A stretch of DNA of 64,000 nucleotides from Holothuria scabra (Eukaryota > Echinodermata > Holothuroidea > Aspidochirotida > Holothuriidae). A program made the translations under genes and the position numbers. Under the pieces are notes generated by a model. That model saw only the letters and a program-made list of their open reading frames with translations. It ran no database searches and had not been told where the DNA came from. Where the stretch lies: contig CM074187.1 in assembly GCA_037179385.1 (NCBI GenBank), forward strand, positions 4,402,001-4,466,000, in the 5' to 3' direction. Positions 22,835 through 33,930 of this stretch are shown piece by piece (within the stretch, counting starts at the first letter, position 1; every line of letters starts with the position of its first letter).

Positions 22835-24560
22835 CCATGGAGGGCTGGATACTTTTGTAGGGGGTGGCTGGAGTTTACTATCTAAGCGTAGCGCCACCAT
22901 CAGTTGGCGCGGAGGGTACGAAGAAAATTTTGGATTTTAAAACCTCCCAGATAGCTAGAAATGGCATTTGCCAGGTTTATTTGTCTCTAATTCCGGTGAG
23001 AAATTTTTTTATTTTTCTAAGATTAAAACACCCTTTCGAGATACTGATTAGCTCAGTTCATTACTCCACTGAACTATGTATCCTAGGATCGCAAATCCGG
23101 AATCCCGCGGAATGTTGCAAGCAGCTGTTCCAGTGCACGCCTGAGTGAAGTATTTCCAGGGGCGCAGGGGAGCATTTCACTTTTGGGGCACAAGATTTTT
23201 GCCCGAGAAATGTAATTCTGCCTGTAGGACAGTCAAAGCGGAGCGCCACCACAGGTTGGCGCGGAGCGTCAAGAAAATTTGAAAATTCTTACCCCTCAGA
23301 CAGTCAAAAATGACATTTCCCAGGCTTGAAAAGGGGATCCAAGCAGTCGCTTTTTTAAGTTTCAATTGCAGATAAACGTACGTTCGTTCCAAACTAAAAT
23401 TCAGCCAGAAAGACTAAGCGGAGCCCCACCATTAGTTGGCGCGAAGCGTACAAAACATTTTCAAATATCCGACCGCTCAGACAGTTGAAAATGGCATTTC
23501 CCGGGCTTATATGGGGATCTAAGCATTCGCTATTTTGAGTTTCCTTTTGTAAAAAATGACCACTTGAAACTTAAATTCTGCTATGAAGAGGTGTAAGTGG
23601 AGCACCACCATAAGTTGGGACGAAGCGTGCAGGAAATTTTGAAAAACCTGACCACTTCAGATAGTCAAAACCTTTGCTTATAGGGGGTCTTAGAAGTCAC
23701 TAATTCGAGGGTCTGTTTGCACAAAAACTGTTCACTTGAAACTAAAATGCTGCTAGGGAGACTATCTGCGCGGAACTTCACCGCTGGTTGGCGCGAAGCG
23801 AACAGAAAATTTTGAAAAATCGGACCCCTGAGACAGTCGAAAATGACATTTCCCAGACTTATAGGGGGATCTAAGCAGTCGCTATTTGATCAGAAAATTA
23901 CCAGATAAAATGTATCACTGCCAATCGATGAATCCCGCATCATTTCGGGGAAACTACAAACCGGAATTGAAAACATGCTAATGAATTTTACTTTATTGCG
24001 AATCTTGGCTAAATTCAATATATATTGAAAAAATTGTGTGCCCCAACTTCCTACTATATATGATTTTACTTTTGAAAAAATTGAGGCCTATGGGGATCGT
24101 ATAGCAGTCGCTATTTTGATCAGAAGAATCAGATAAAATGTACCACTACCATTGGATGAAATGAAGTAAATGATTTTTCTTCTATTAGTAACACTTATTG
24201 ACAGAATTGTCACGTTACACGGTGTGTTGAAATGAATTTTCAAGCAGACTTACGGGAAGACATTCTCACCCTACATCATTAAATTATCGAAAATCAGATT
24301 ATCGATTCTCATAACCATTGCCCGTATTTGGCAATAGTTGCAATAGTTGAACAAATCACTTTAAAGAGAAAAATGGACTTTATGATGAATAAGTTAAACG
24401 TTTTCCTGATAACACCACAACTCCCTGACATAATTATAACAAACTAGAGAATAATTAGCTCATAAATATCTTGCGAACTTTCCATTTCCGAAAAGGGCAA
24501 AGAGATGAAACGAACGATCCACTTAGCTAGAAATTTACAGTTACGAAATGTCTTGAAATG
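22835..24560. repeat. Tandem duplication, copy B
   Basis: Sub-repeat cores lie near 22891, 23243, 23423, 23602 and 23774, that is 2.30-2.32 kb after their partners in copy A. The shift is constant within about 25 bp, so the whole segment was duplicated rather than single sub-repeats. Divergence is substantial, so the duplication is not recent. Confidence 0.85.
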
Positions 24561-24686
24561 TTCAAATCTTCGTCCGTAAACCAACAATTTGACCCTCTGT
24601 GCACGGTCTAAATTTAGTGTCTACGTCACATAACATAAGCTGATAAGGGTCAACTTATGGTAAGCAGAAAGTTGCAACTTCCCGTA

Positions 24687-24740
24687 TTAAAGGGCAAACT
24701 TTTTCACCCCAAACTACAATTGTATTGCAGACGGGTTGTT
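24687..24740. mobile_element. Terminal fragment of the TTAA-flanked MITE family
   Basis: TTAAAGGGC followed by TCACCCCAAACTACAAT matches the left end of the family; the rest is absent. Confidence 0.45.
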
Positions 24741-24744
24741 GGAA

Positions 24745-25125
24745 TGATGAAATTCGTCTTCTACGGAATCTTTTTACTCGACAGTTTATTCGTATTCATA
24801 GAACTGTCTTACTTATTGCTTTCATTAGGTAATCGTTTCATCAATTGCGAGTCATGGCCATACATAAACTTACTACAATGACAATATTTTCTTCCGTAGT
24901 AAAAGGACATCGTCAAAGAAGCGACAAAAAGTCCTTGCTATAGAATGTAATAAGAAACATGTCTGATTAATAATGTGATGACAGACGAATCGCAGCTAAT
25001 AGCTATAAATTATAAACATCGACATTTTGGTATTAACGTTTCATTATAGGACGTAAAAATGATGCAATATATCTTTATGATTGATTACTGGATGGTTCGA
25101 CACTCTGATTTGTGACAATATCATT
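24745..25125. other. Unassigned stretch
   Basis: No gene recognised. Confidence 0.3.
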
Positions 25126-25129
25126 CGGA

Positions 25130-25906
25130 ACTCTGCCTTCTTAAATATATTTTAAACAGGTTTTACAGACCCATCCTTTATCTATACCTTCTTCCTGCTT
25201 ACAAATATTAGTATTTCCACTAAATCTAACTAAATTCACCCACAGTGCACATTCTTTATACCATAACTGCTCACAATAAAAGAAAACATATGTAGGCCCC
25301 TCCATAATTTTATTCCAAAAGCGATGTTGCAATTCTCTAATTGACTCTCTCTTCTTCTTTTCTAAATTGACGCTTACGTATTTGTTCTCTAAGCATCATT
25401 TTAGTACTATCACTTGCAATACCCACACTACGTTTTATCACAAACCCTTTATTTTCCCAACATTTATACCTATCTTCAGTCACTCCCATAGACCCTTTCA
25501 CTAATATATGATTACTCCCCTCATTTTAACAAACATCTGCTCTCTTCCCCCAGTTTTCACAAAACCATGTTTGAATCTATCAACACAAGCTTCCTAAACA
25601 TTTTTTCTCTCCAACAGCTATCAACAACGAAAAAATAAAATGTACATGTAGATCTTTCGGAACGTATAAATAATACCTCACGACCGTCATGTTCCCTACT
25701 TTCCCCATTATCACACCTCTGACTTTTTCACATTCACTAGAACTTTTTTTTGGTTTGTTCCCAACTCTGATATCATCATTTTTCTCCTCTTCATAAGTTT
25801 TATCTTGAAATTCACCCCCATACTTTCTTTTTCTTTGTTGCCAACCTTTCCTTTCTAAATTAAAAATCTTTGAACGGCCCTTCTTAGGCATTGTAATATT
25901 CTCCAC
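25130..25906 (-). pseudogene. Degraded N-terminal region of a Helitron-type protein (DUF6570-like zinc-binding segment)
   Basis: Two minus-strand frames lie in series. The upstream one (25906-25580) begins MENITMPKKGRSKIFNLERK and is Lys/Arg-rich. The downstream one reads RELQHRFWNKI, then GPTYVFFYCEQLWY, then GWVCKTCLKY, a stop, then EGRVPND. The arrangement of a GPxYVC..C..LWY pair, a WVCxTC pair and a following G-x-VP is what I recall from the segment ahead of the helicase in many animal Helitron/Helentron proteins and PIF1-like relatives. The first cysteine of the first pair is replaced by Phe (FFYC). Frames are broken between 25332 and 25580 and at 25141, and no Rep or helicase motifs follow, so this is a relic. 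Assignment is from memory of the motif pattern and is moderate. Confidence 0.42.
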
Positions 25907-26557
25907 ATAATTTTAAACTGTAAAATAACAAATTTACCATAACCAGACACCTTGATATAACACAAATATTAATACTCGCCAACTCATACAAATAATATTT
26001 ACCTACCAATAACAATGTTTCCCTCCAACAGAAACTTACTTTGTGAATGTTGTCGTTAGTGTGAGAAATTCACACAGCCCTTTAAAGTCACAAAAACAGT
26101 GAACAAAACTCCTCTAAACTATCAAACTTTTTACTTCACCGCAACCCGGACCATGCCACTTGAAAAGAATAAATCCCTACAAAGAAATCCTCATATAAAT
26201 ACTCAAAATTCACTAAACACCAATCTGTAATGAATTAAAAAAAAAATAGAAAAACAACCAAAATGATGGCGCTGTGTTAAATTAACAAACAACCTTTTCC
26301 CCAGAGTACGTACGGACCTGGTTTTTCCGCAAGATTGTTACTAAAAATAGAACACGTTTCCAAATTTTACATGAAAAAATCCCCAATTTTACACTCTCAC
26401 GAAAGTCATATTTCCACCACAACTTAAAAACACGAAAGAGAAGTACCATCCCTACAAATTGCACTAAACCGTATTTCGATACCACAAAGCATCTAGAAGG
26501 AGATAGAAATAAAGTGCCGGAAAAGTCAGAAATTGACATCGCGATAGTAACTGCATT
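25907..26557. other. Unassigned AT-rich stretch upstream of the Helitron-like relic
   Basis: No gene supported. The minus-strand frame at 26539-26282 has no recognisable domain. Confidence 0.3.
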
Positions 26558-26593
26558 AGTTGCGGTGCTGCCTGCAAGGCAGGCACCGCAACT
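26558..26593. repeat. GC-rich hairpin, possible transposon end
   Basis: AGTTGCGGTGC and GCACCGCAACT flank a second palindrome (TGCCTGCAAGGCAGG), giving a nearly perfect 36 bp hairpin in AT-rich surroundings. AGTTGCGGTGCC also occurs at 22245-22256. Confidence 0.65.
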
Positions 26594-26599
26594 AAAAAC

Positions 26600-29006
26600 A
26601 GGCTCAAGAGTGAATTGTTTCTTTTAAACCACATGCTTCCCAAATGTGTCGCGATTTTTTATCCGTTTGATTTTTCTCAACTATGAAATTCTTAATATGA
26701 TACTTTTCCATTTTCGGGCAAATACTTGGAAGAATTTGGATATTCGAAAATTTCGGGCATTAAGTTGTGATTATCTGTGAAGTGAAAGTCACGAATAATA
26801 TCTTTTTGTGTTGCCCGAAGGTGTAGCAATTTTTTGAATCTTGACTTAGTTTTCCTGAAAATTTTATTGCGACTTTAAGACGTTTCTTTCCTTTTCTGGG
26901 CATTTCTTTTTAAGATTTCGGCCATATTTTAATTCAAAATTAAAGGGCTGTCTGAATTTTTCCAAATTCCTGCCCGAATTTGGATTTTGCGGAAATCGTG
27001 CGCCACTGGGTATGTCCACTCAACCCAAGGGCTAAGTGAGATCCTGTGAGGTAATAGTGGTAAGGTTGCAACCCTTGAGACTGCATCAACCGAACATGGA
27101 TTGGTTGTTGCGCTGGCCAATAGCTGGCAGTAATGGCCGTGCAAAGTACAAATTCCTTCCAACCATATTTGACTTAAATATTCTACCCACTACACCAAAG
27201 TATGATTTTGGAACAAATTTGTGCCTCCCCAGGAATTGAAAAAAAAAAACCTACAGGAGATAGAAACAGGCCAGATGCTAGGAGCACACTTTAATCCACA
27301 CCAAGGTAACCAATTCCAGCCCCTCCAAATCTGCTAGAAAATTATCCATTTAGAAACATGACGAGTAAAACGTCAAGAGATTCCGAAGGTATGAAGCTTA
27401 TATTTCAGTTTACCTGAATTTATTCCGAAATTCAGAGTGGGCCACAATTGCAGAATACCCTGCAAATGCGTGGATCTATCGCAAGTGTATCCATGTCATA
27501 GCCGGGTAGCCCGGATTAATTATTATCATCGGCCAGCATGAATATTGTTGCGTTGTTTGGGCCAATCACATCGTGAAGGCTAGGGGGTAGTACGTTAAGA
27601 AAAGAGATTCAAAAAGAAGACTCGAACAAAGCTTTAAAGTTGACTAATGTTTATTCTAAGTCAGAAAGAAATCCCTTTCTCTGATCGATCAAAGAGCTGC
27701 CAGGATAGACTTGATTAAACACTGTCACATGTTGAGTATGAACTGATTCTAATCTACATGATGAGTAACAAACTTCTACTCTAAACGGAGAGAAACGAAC
27801 TTCTGTATCAAAACTTTAGTTTCCTTCCTTTAAATTTAAAAACTGGCTCCTATAAACTACTCCAACGTTAAAGGAAAATTCAAAGAAAGTAAGAAGAGCT
27901 GGTAGAGTCCAGCAGGCTTGGCCCAGCGGCAAAGGCCGCGGAGCTGTGCGTGTTTCTTAAGTTGATCCTTTCTGTTTGGCTATTTCCAACTCTCTCCAGG
28001 AAGGGAGTTACCTAAAAGTGCTAAGGTGGTTTCCAGACAGAGTTGTCTGCAAACTATGGGATGGGGAATCCTGATTGGACTAAAGTCATGCACATGCCTA
28101 ACAAATGACTAATGAGAAAAGTTTGCAAGAAGTAGGACGCTGACTGGCGACCTCTATTTCTGTATTTGGGGAAGACAGTGGCTATGTCACTGGATGGACT
28201 TCATCAAAACTATAAGTGTCAAGAATCTGACAGGACATCGAATTTATTGTGTGGGAACGTCCACATAATGGGGCTGAGCTGTCAGAACCTGTCTGCTTGA
28301 ATTCCCAAGGTAAACTCCCTGAAGTAGAATGTCAAGGGGGGTATTTAAGTGCATGGCAATTAGCCTTATTATTTGACAATATAATTTTTTGCCCAGGCAA
28401 CCAGTGAGGGGCTGGTTGGGGACTTGGCGATTCAGTGGGGGGGGGGGGGATACAGCCCCAAGCCCCCCGTAGCTACGCCATTGCGTTATACACAAGACCA
28501 TAAAAATTGTAGTAACCAAAATGCACATAATTTTTGCAACTGAATTAAGTGTACCAATGGTAATGAACAAATAGGAGCTAGGAGAGGCATGTATCCCATA
28601 AGCTGTATGGTATATGGAACAAAATTGTAAATATTGGCTTTGGTGTCCCGTTTACACGTGAAACACAAAATGCCATTTTAATACAATGTTTTTATTTTCG
28701 TTGTGCAATTAAGCTCTAATTTCAGTGACTTTACTGATATGGGGTAATATTACCTTCAAGTTGGCACATAACTTCTTCTGCTCTTCCTTCGTAATTAAAT
28801 ATGCAATTTTTACCCAAAATGTCATTAATTGGTCCACTTATTTAAAGTAGTCAAATTCCCAGCGTATAAAGAGGGATCTGCCGTGCACGATCGTTACAAT
28901 GACTCGGTGTAGAAACACTTGCGGTGAGTGTGACAACTTGTCAGTGGGCATAACATTTGTGAAAATATCGGTGATATCTAATGGACTCCTCATGTGACCA
29001 ATGAGC
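26600..29006. other. Unassigned stretch with a G-run
   Basis: No gene recognised over 2.4 kb. A 13-base G-run near 28437, followed by TACAGCCCCAAGCC, resembles low-complexity ends seen near 20530, 29708 and 36930; these may be decayed ends of one repeat family. Confidence 0.3.
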
Positions 29007-29120
29007 TTAAAGGCCTGATCCTCTCGCCCCAAACAGTTGTTATTCTCCTAACCTACTTACATAAGCCCCTTCCACAACTATTTAAAATTAACCCTCATCC
29101 AGACACAGCCTAAGTGTATT
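29007..29120. mobile_element. Truncated, reversed copy of the TTAA-flanked MITE
   Basis: TTAAAGGCCTGATCCTCTCGCC, then TTCTCCTAACCTACTTACAT and CCTCATCCAGACACAGCCTA, match the family in reverse; the far end is missing. Confidence 0.65.
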
Positions 29121-29129
29121 TTTATTCTT

Positions 29130-30430
29130 ACATGGTGACTATGCAAGACCCCAATGTGCAGTGGCGTAACCAGACGTGACTGTCCGGGGGGCAATTGTCC
29201 AGAGGTTACCCGATTTTTTACTTGTTGAGCTGGTTAGTTTAAGTACACTGTGTCAGTTTGTGGGTGTCTTAGGGCCTCAAGGGAAGTGCTGTATTGTGGA
29301 CTGCCCCCTCCTAAAACAACACCATCTGGTCATAATTTTGATTACTTTTCACATCCTAAATGAGTTCAAATTTCATGCAATATGGTCAACACTAACATGA
29401 CTTGGTGTCTTCGGGCAAAATGAAAAAATTACAGGAACTCAAGTGTAACAGTGCATATGTCAACATGAATAACATCAAAATCAACATTTTTTAAATGTTT
29501 AAGTAAAAGATTCACGCTTGATGTTCTTACACGGGATAGGTCTCCTCGCATGAACGGTCTTTAAATTTGGGCATTGTATATAATCAGTGCGTTTCAAGCA
29601 TTGACAACTCTGTATAGAATACTAGCCACCATTGCACTTTACTCAGCCACAAGGAAATGTTCATTTAGTCGCCTAAAGTCAGTGGGGTAGGAAGCAATAT
29701 GAGAGTGGGGGGGGGGGATTTTTGGACCAAGCACCTTACCCTACCCCATTGAACAAAGGGTACATTTTTTATGCTAAATTTTTCGCTTTTTCTACGGGCA
29801 AGAACAATTTCCTTTTAAACAAAAAATCTGAATTTTTTCAAGTACGAACACTACTTACTGTGTTAGGAACGTAATTTAGGGCTCACGGACAGCGCCGAAA
29901 ATTTGGGTCCGATTTTGTAAATATGGAGTTTTTATTGAAGAAAATAGTTTAGATTCAGGGTAAACTGTAAAAAAATTGAATATTTGGGGGACTATCGAAG
30001 AATCTGCGTTCCCTTTTAGCATATATCTGACATAGCATGTTGACTGTTGGTCGTTGTTTTTACATGTTATCTAAGGTGTGCGGATTGAGGCTTTTCTCCG
30101 ACATTCAAAAAGCATCCCGTTGAAACTTTGTTGCATTTTTAAGACAAAATATTTAAAAATTAAAAGCCTATTTGGAAGAAACTTTTAGGGGAACGGCAAT
30201 ATAGCGGCACTGTACCTCTGACTGCTTTTTGAGCGACCGCTTACTGCATTAAGGGTTGCAAATTAGGGCACGCACAGCGCGCCAAAAATGTTGCCTTTTT
30301 AAAACTAAAAATTACAAATATGGAGCTTTTATTAAGAAAAATTCAAAATTTTATGAGTTGGAAAACCGCACTGTATTTGACTGGTGTCTCAAATGGCAGA
30401 TTTCCGAATTTTTCACTTTTTCGAGCCCGG
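29130..30430. other. Unassigned stretch
   Basis: No gene. A short G-run lies near 29708. The words AAATATGGAGTTTTTATTGAAG (about 29920) and AAATATGGAGCTTTTATTAAG (about 30315) show a weak internal duplication about 400 bp apart. Confidence 0.35.
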
Positions 30431-30580
30431 GGGCAATCGCCCCCTGCCTTCTGTAGGAAAATGAAGTCTTGCACGAAATACCATCTTCAGTTGGCAAGGA
30501 GCGTTTGTAGAAAATTTTGAATAATCCCGACTAACCTCAGACAGCTAGACTTAACATGTCTCGGGCTTTTGAGTAGTAGC
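30431..30580. repeat. Diverged unit related to the 20.5-24.6 kb sub-repeat
   Basis: CATCTTCAGTTGGCAAGGAGCG, GAAAATTTTGAATAATC, CCTCAGACAGCTAGA and CATGTCTCGGGCTTTTGAG follow the order of the sub-repeat core and downstream blocks, with many changes. Confidence 0.5.
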
Positions 30581-30599
30581 TAAGTTTTCCGATTTTTCT

Positions 30600-31015
30600 G
30601 TCAAGTGTGAACACCTGTACCACTGTATAAGGGAGGTATTGCAGAGGTACATATTTGGATTTGTTGACTTGAGGCACACTTTAAACAAATGTATATAGAT
30701 ATAGAGCTTGTATTACAAAAAAAAGCTTTGGATTCTGGGTTTCCTGAAGGGAAATTTAAAGAGTTGGGTGATTACTGAAGAATCTGCATTTCTTTCATAT
30801 GTTGGTGGCAAATATGAGAATGATTGTCGTTTCTAAAGTCCTCCCGACTCTCTGACAAAGAGCCGTTCGGCGAAACCAAACTTTAAACTGCTTCCCGACG
30901 AAGCTAAATTGCAAGACGACTGAATCGTTGTTGCTACATAATGTTACCTAAGGCATACGAACTGACGCTCTCCGGTGACATTTCAAGTTTCCAAAATGTT
31001 TTGAGTTGGCCCACT
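30600..31015. other. Unassigned stretch
   Basis: Nothing recognised. Confidence 0.3.
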
Positions 31016-31017
31016 TT

Positions 31018-31262
31018 CTTTCTTTTCTCATTTTTCTCTTTTTTCCTTTCCTTTCTTACCTTTTCCCTTCTTTTTGCATGTTCTTTTTTCTTCTGCCTCT
31101 CTTTCCTTTCCTTCCCCTCCTTTCCCTCTTCTGACTTCCTTTTCTCTTCTTTTCTCTCTTTCCCTGTTTTTCCTTTCTTTCCATCCGGCCTTTTCTTTCC
31201 TTCCCGTTTTTTTTTCTCCCTTTCCCTCTTTTTATGTGTCGGGGGCAGTTTTCTCCCTCTGA
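31018..31262. repeat. Polypyrimidine tract of about 240 bp
   Basis: The plus strand is nearly pure C/T with only scattered G or A. Frames across it (Ser/Phe-rich one way, Lys/Glu/Arg-rich the other) are composition artefacts. Confidence 0.92.
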
Positions 31263-31368
31263 CACCCCGCTGGTTACGTACAGTAGGCTGTGTAATATGA
31301 TTTATGGTATACTTTGCATTTGAACTAGCTGTCATTAAAAGAGCTGTGCCAATTGAGAGTATATGTTG

Positions 31369-31836
31369 ATAGCGGACCACTAACTCTAATACTCTTGCCT
31401 GTAAAAATGTTTACTAACAGACAGAGCGCCATAAAAATTTTATGGGATGTTGTTTCTGACTGTGTTACTTACAAAGTATAACCTTTCTTGCATTTGGATT
31501 TTGTAGACAATACGTTGAAATACAGACTGTGCAAAATTCAAGGCAATCTGACCAATTTTAAAGCCATTTTTATTGTATTACTCCGCTCTGTGAAATGCCG
31601 TTTTTGAGTAGCTATTATGGCAGGAAACACATACCTTTAATTAAAGGCTCTCTAGCTCAAAATTTTAATGGTCATGGTATGGAAATTTGAAAGTGCCATG
31701 AAAGCCCAGATTGTTAGCTTCGATCAGAGAGGTGGCATGTCCTGGTTGAAAACTTTAACTCCGGGAAGCTAGGGGACACGGAAGTAGCCTGATTTAGTGT
31801 GTAAGTCAATGAGACTTATAACAAGTGGCCCGCTAC
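31369..31836. mobile_element. 470 bp repeat with short inverted ends, copy 2
   Basis: Aligns with 19392-19861 end to end in the same orientation, with minor changes. The flanking 6 bp duplication seen at copy 1 is not clear here. Confidence 0.75.
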
Positions 31837-31839
31837 CTG

Positions 31840-31888
31840 TCAACCTCTACAAAAATTGTAGTTTGGGGTGAGAGGATTGGTCCTTTAA
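31840..31888. mobile_element. Terminal fragment of the TTAA-flanked MITE beside the 470 bp repeat
   Basis: TTGTAGTTTGGGGTGAGAGG, then GGTCCTTTAA, matches the reversed family end, with TTAA at 31885-31888. Confidence 0.5.
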
Positions 31889-33585
31889 TAACTATCTGCT
31901 CCCTACAAAAGCGTAGAAGAAACATTGCATTGACGAGTTGCCGATATGACGAAATGACAAAAGTTTGCAAATTTCCAAGTTAATAAAATGCAGGAAATTG
32001 ACATTTGACGAGATGTTGGTTCTCGTCAATTCAGTTCATTTTCTGTAAATTGAATTTATTGCACAGTTATTAATTTCACGTCAAAATAACATATTGCCTG
32101 ATTGCAGCATATTGACATTCCTTCGACAGTTCGAATTGTCTCGGTCGTCTAGAGGAGTCAAAGCTGCGGCGACGGAACCTGGAAGGACGCCCAGATGAAA
32201 AAAGTGAGGTAGCTTAATTGAGCTATGTTCAAAAATATAAAACGTCTATTCCAAAAAGTGGGACGGACGCGTGAGAGAATATTAGTCAATACGTTTTACG
32301 TTGAAAAAAGGGGAAATGAATGAATGGGGCGGTAGACCAATGTGAAAGAGATACAGAAGATGTATATGCCCACGGGGAGTCATTGTAGATTGGTCCAGGG
32401 AGAAGGAACCACAGACACAGGGGGTTGGGGACAAATAGTATGGACCAGGGGATATTTAATTGAGTTGCAGACATGTATGACAAAAAGCAAGAAGTTTCCT
32501 TCTTCGCTCCACGTCTACTGATGGTAGCGCTCTGCTGTTAATTACCGGTACTCAGCCCTCCGATTTTTTCTTCTCCTTTTAGTACTGCGATCATATATAA
32601 TTCACAATAACGCATAACTGCATTCAAAATCGGGACACGACAAAAATTTCAAGCCCCACTGAACAAACACTGAGCAAGCTGTAACAATCTGTAGCTGTAT
32701 TTCGCATTTTTCAAGCCTTTCGAAGCAATATCTCAATTATAATCCACTTAATTTGGAACGGGTGGAGCTTGTGAAGGCTGAAACTATGGGTGTTTTTTTT
32801 TTGTCCAAACTGCATTTCGAACGGTGCTCGTCAATTGATGGTCAGAACCGAAGCTGGGATTAATCTGTGGGGCCTGGGTTCTTTAATGACGGCCCGCGGG
32901 ACACATCTTCAGGGGAAACAATCCGTTCCCCGGCAAATAAATTGAGGTCCGAAACAAAATTTCTTTCCCAAATCCAGAGGTGTAGCCTATTTCAATGCGG
33001 CCAGAAGAATAAATTTTGCTACGTATGAAGTAAAAGATCATTTAAAGGTGTTTAAAACGTTTTTCGACGGGCTTAGAGCTCACCTGTCATTAGGAGATAC
33101 TATATTAAGAACATTGTCCGTTAAGTGATTGTTCTAAACCAGTTACCTGGCCAATAATATCCCTACAAGGTGAGGCCAGACAAAGGAGCGAGTTGCCATC
33201 AAGTACAACAAAAAATAAAGCGCTTCGACACATTTTTCTGGGAAAATCAATATAGGGTGTTATTGAAAAAATTGAAAACTTTGGTGTTTTAAAGGAAAAT
33301 TAGAAAACATTATGGGGTCTAGAGTTAAAGAATCTACCCTCCATATAAGAATAAAATCAAGCATTTAATCGGGGCAACGAAAAGTATATGCTCAACGACG
33401 AACTTGGAAGATTTCCCAGTCGGAAGGGAGCCTCTGACGCAACCCATCTTGGTATAATTGTTAATAATGAGAAAATGTGAGGTCTTCTGTACCTGAATCA
33501 ATGAAAATATACTAGCTTTTGAACTACTACGGTAATTTCGGATTAAAAGGAGAGAGACAGATGCGTGATTTGAGGCTTACTACAT
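31889..33585. other. Unassigned stretch with ATTGAC/TCGTCAAT words
   Basis: No gene. Words such as GACGAGTTGCC and TCTCGTCAATTCAG near 31935-32030 resemble the repeat at 33590-33930 and suggest an older, larger repeat region. Confidence 0.35.
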
Positions 33586-33589
33586 TTTG

Positions 33590-33930
33590 CCATTTCAATA
33601 GATAGTAGCAACTCTGAAACCCTTCGATTCGCAGAAAATTGACTCATTAACGAAATCCTGTTCCTCCTCAAAAATTTCACTAAGCTGCATTTTGACGAGC
33701 AATTAGCAACTATGTAACTCGTCAATATTCAGAAAATTGATGAATTGATCAGATCCTTTTTCTTGTCTAAACGACATTTTTCTGAATTTTGTCAGCTTGA
33801 TAAGACAGTAACGACGATGCATCTCGTCAATTTGAAAAAAAAATGACGCATTGACAAGATTCAGCATTTCCTAAAAATGTTAATTCGCTGCATTTTCTCA
33901 CGATACCATCTTGTCAACTTGCAGATTTTT
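33590..33930. repeat. Imperfect tandem repeat, about three units of about 105 bp
   Basis: TCGTCAAT..CAGAAAATTGA, then TTGAC/GATC, then CTGCATTTT..CGAGCA and AACTATG recur with roughly 105 bp spacing at about 33630, 33735 and 33825. Confidence 0.55.

Noticed and set aside
25580..25906. Stand-alone 108-codon lysine-rich host gene
   Set aside because: It lies in series with the Helitron-like zinc segment on the same strand, so it is better read as the upstream part of that relic.
30934..31380. 148-codon Lys/Glu/Arg-rich minus-strand frame and its Ser/Phe-rich plus-strand partner
   Set aside because: Composition artefacts of the polypyrimidine tract.
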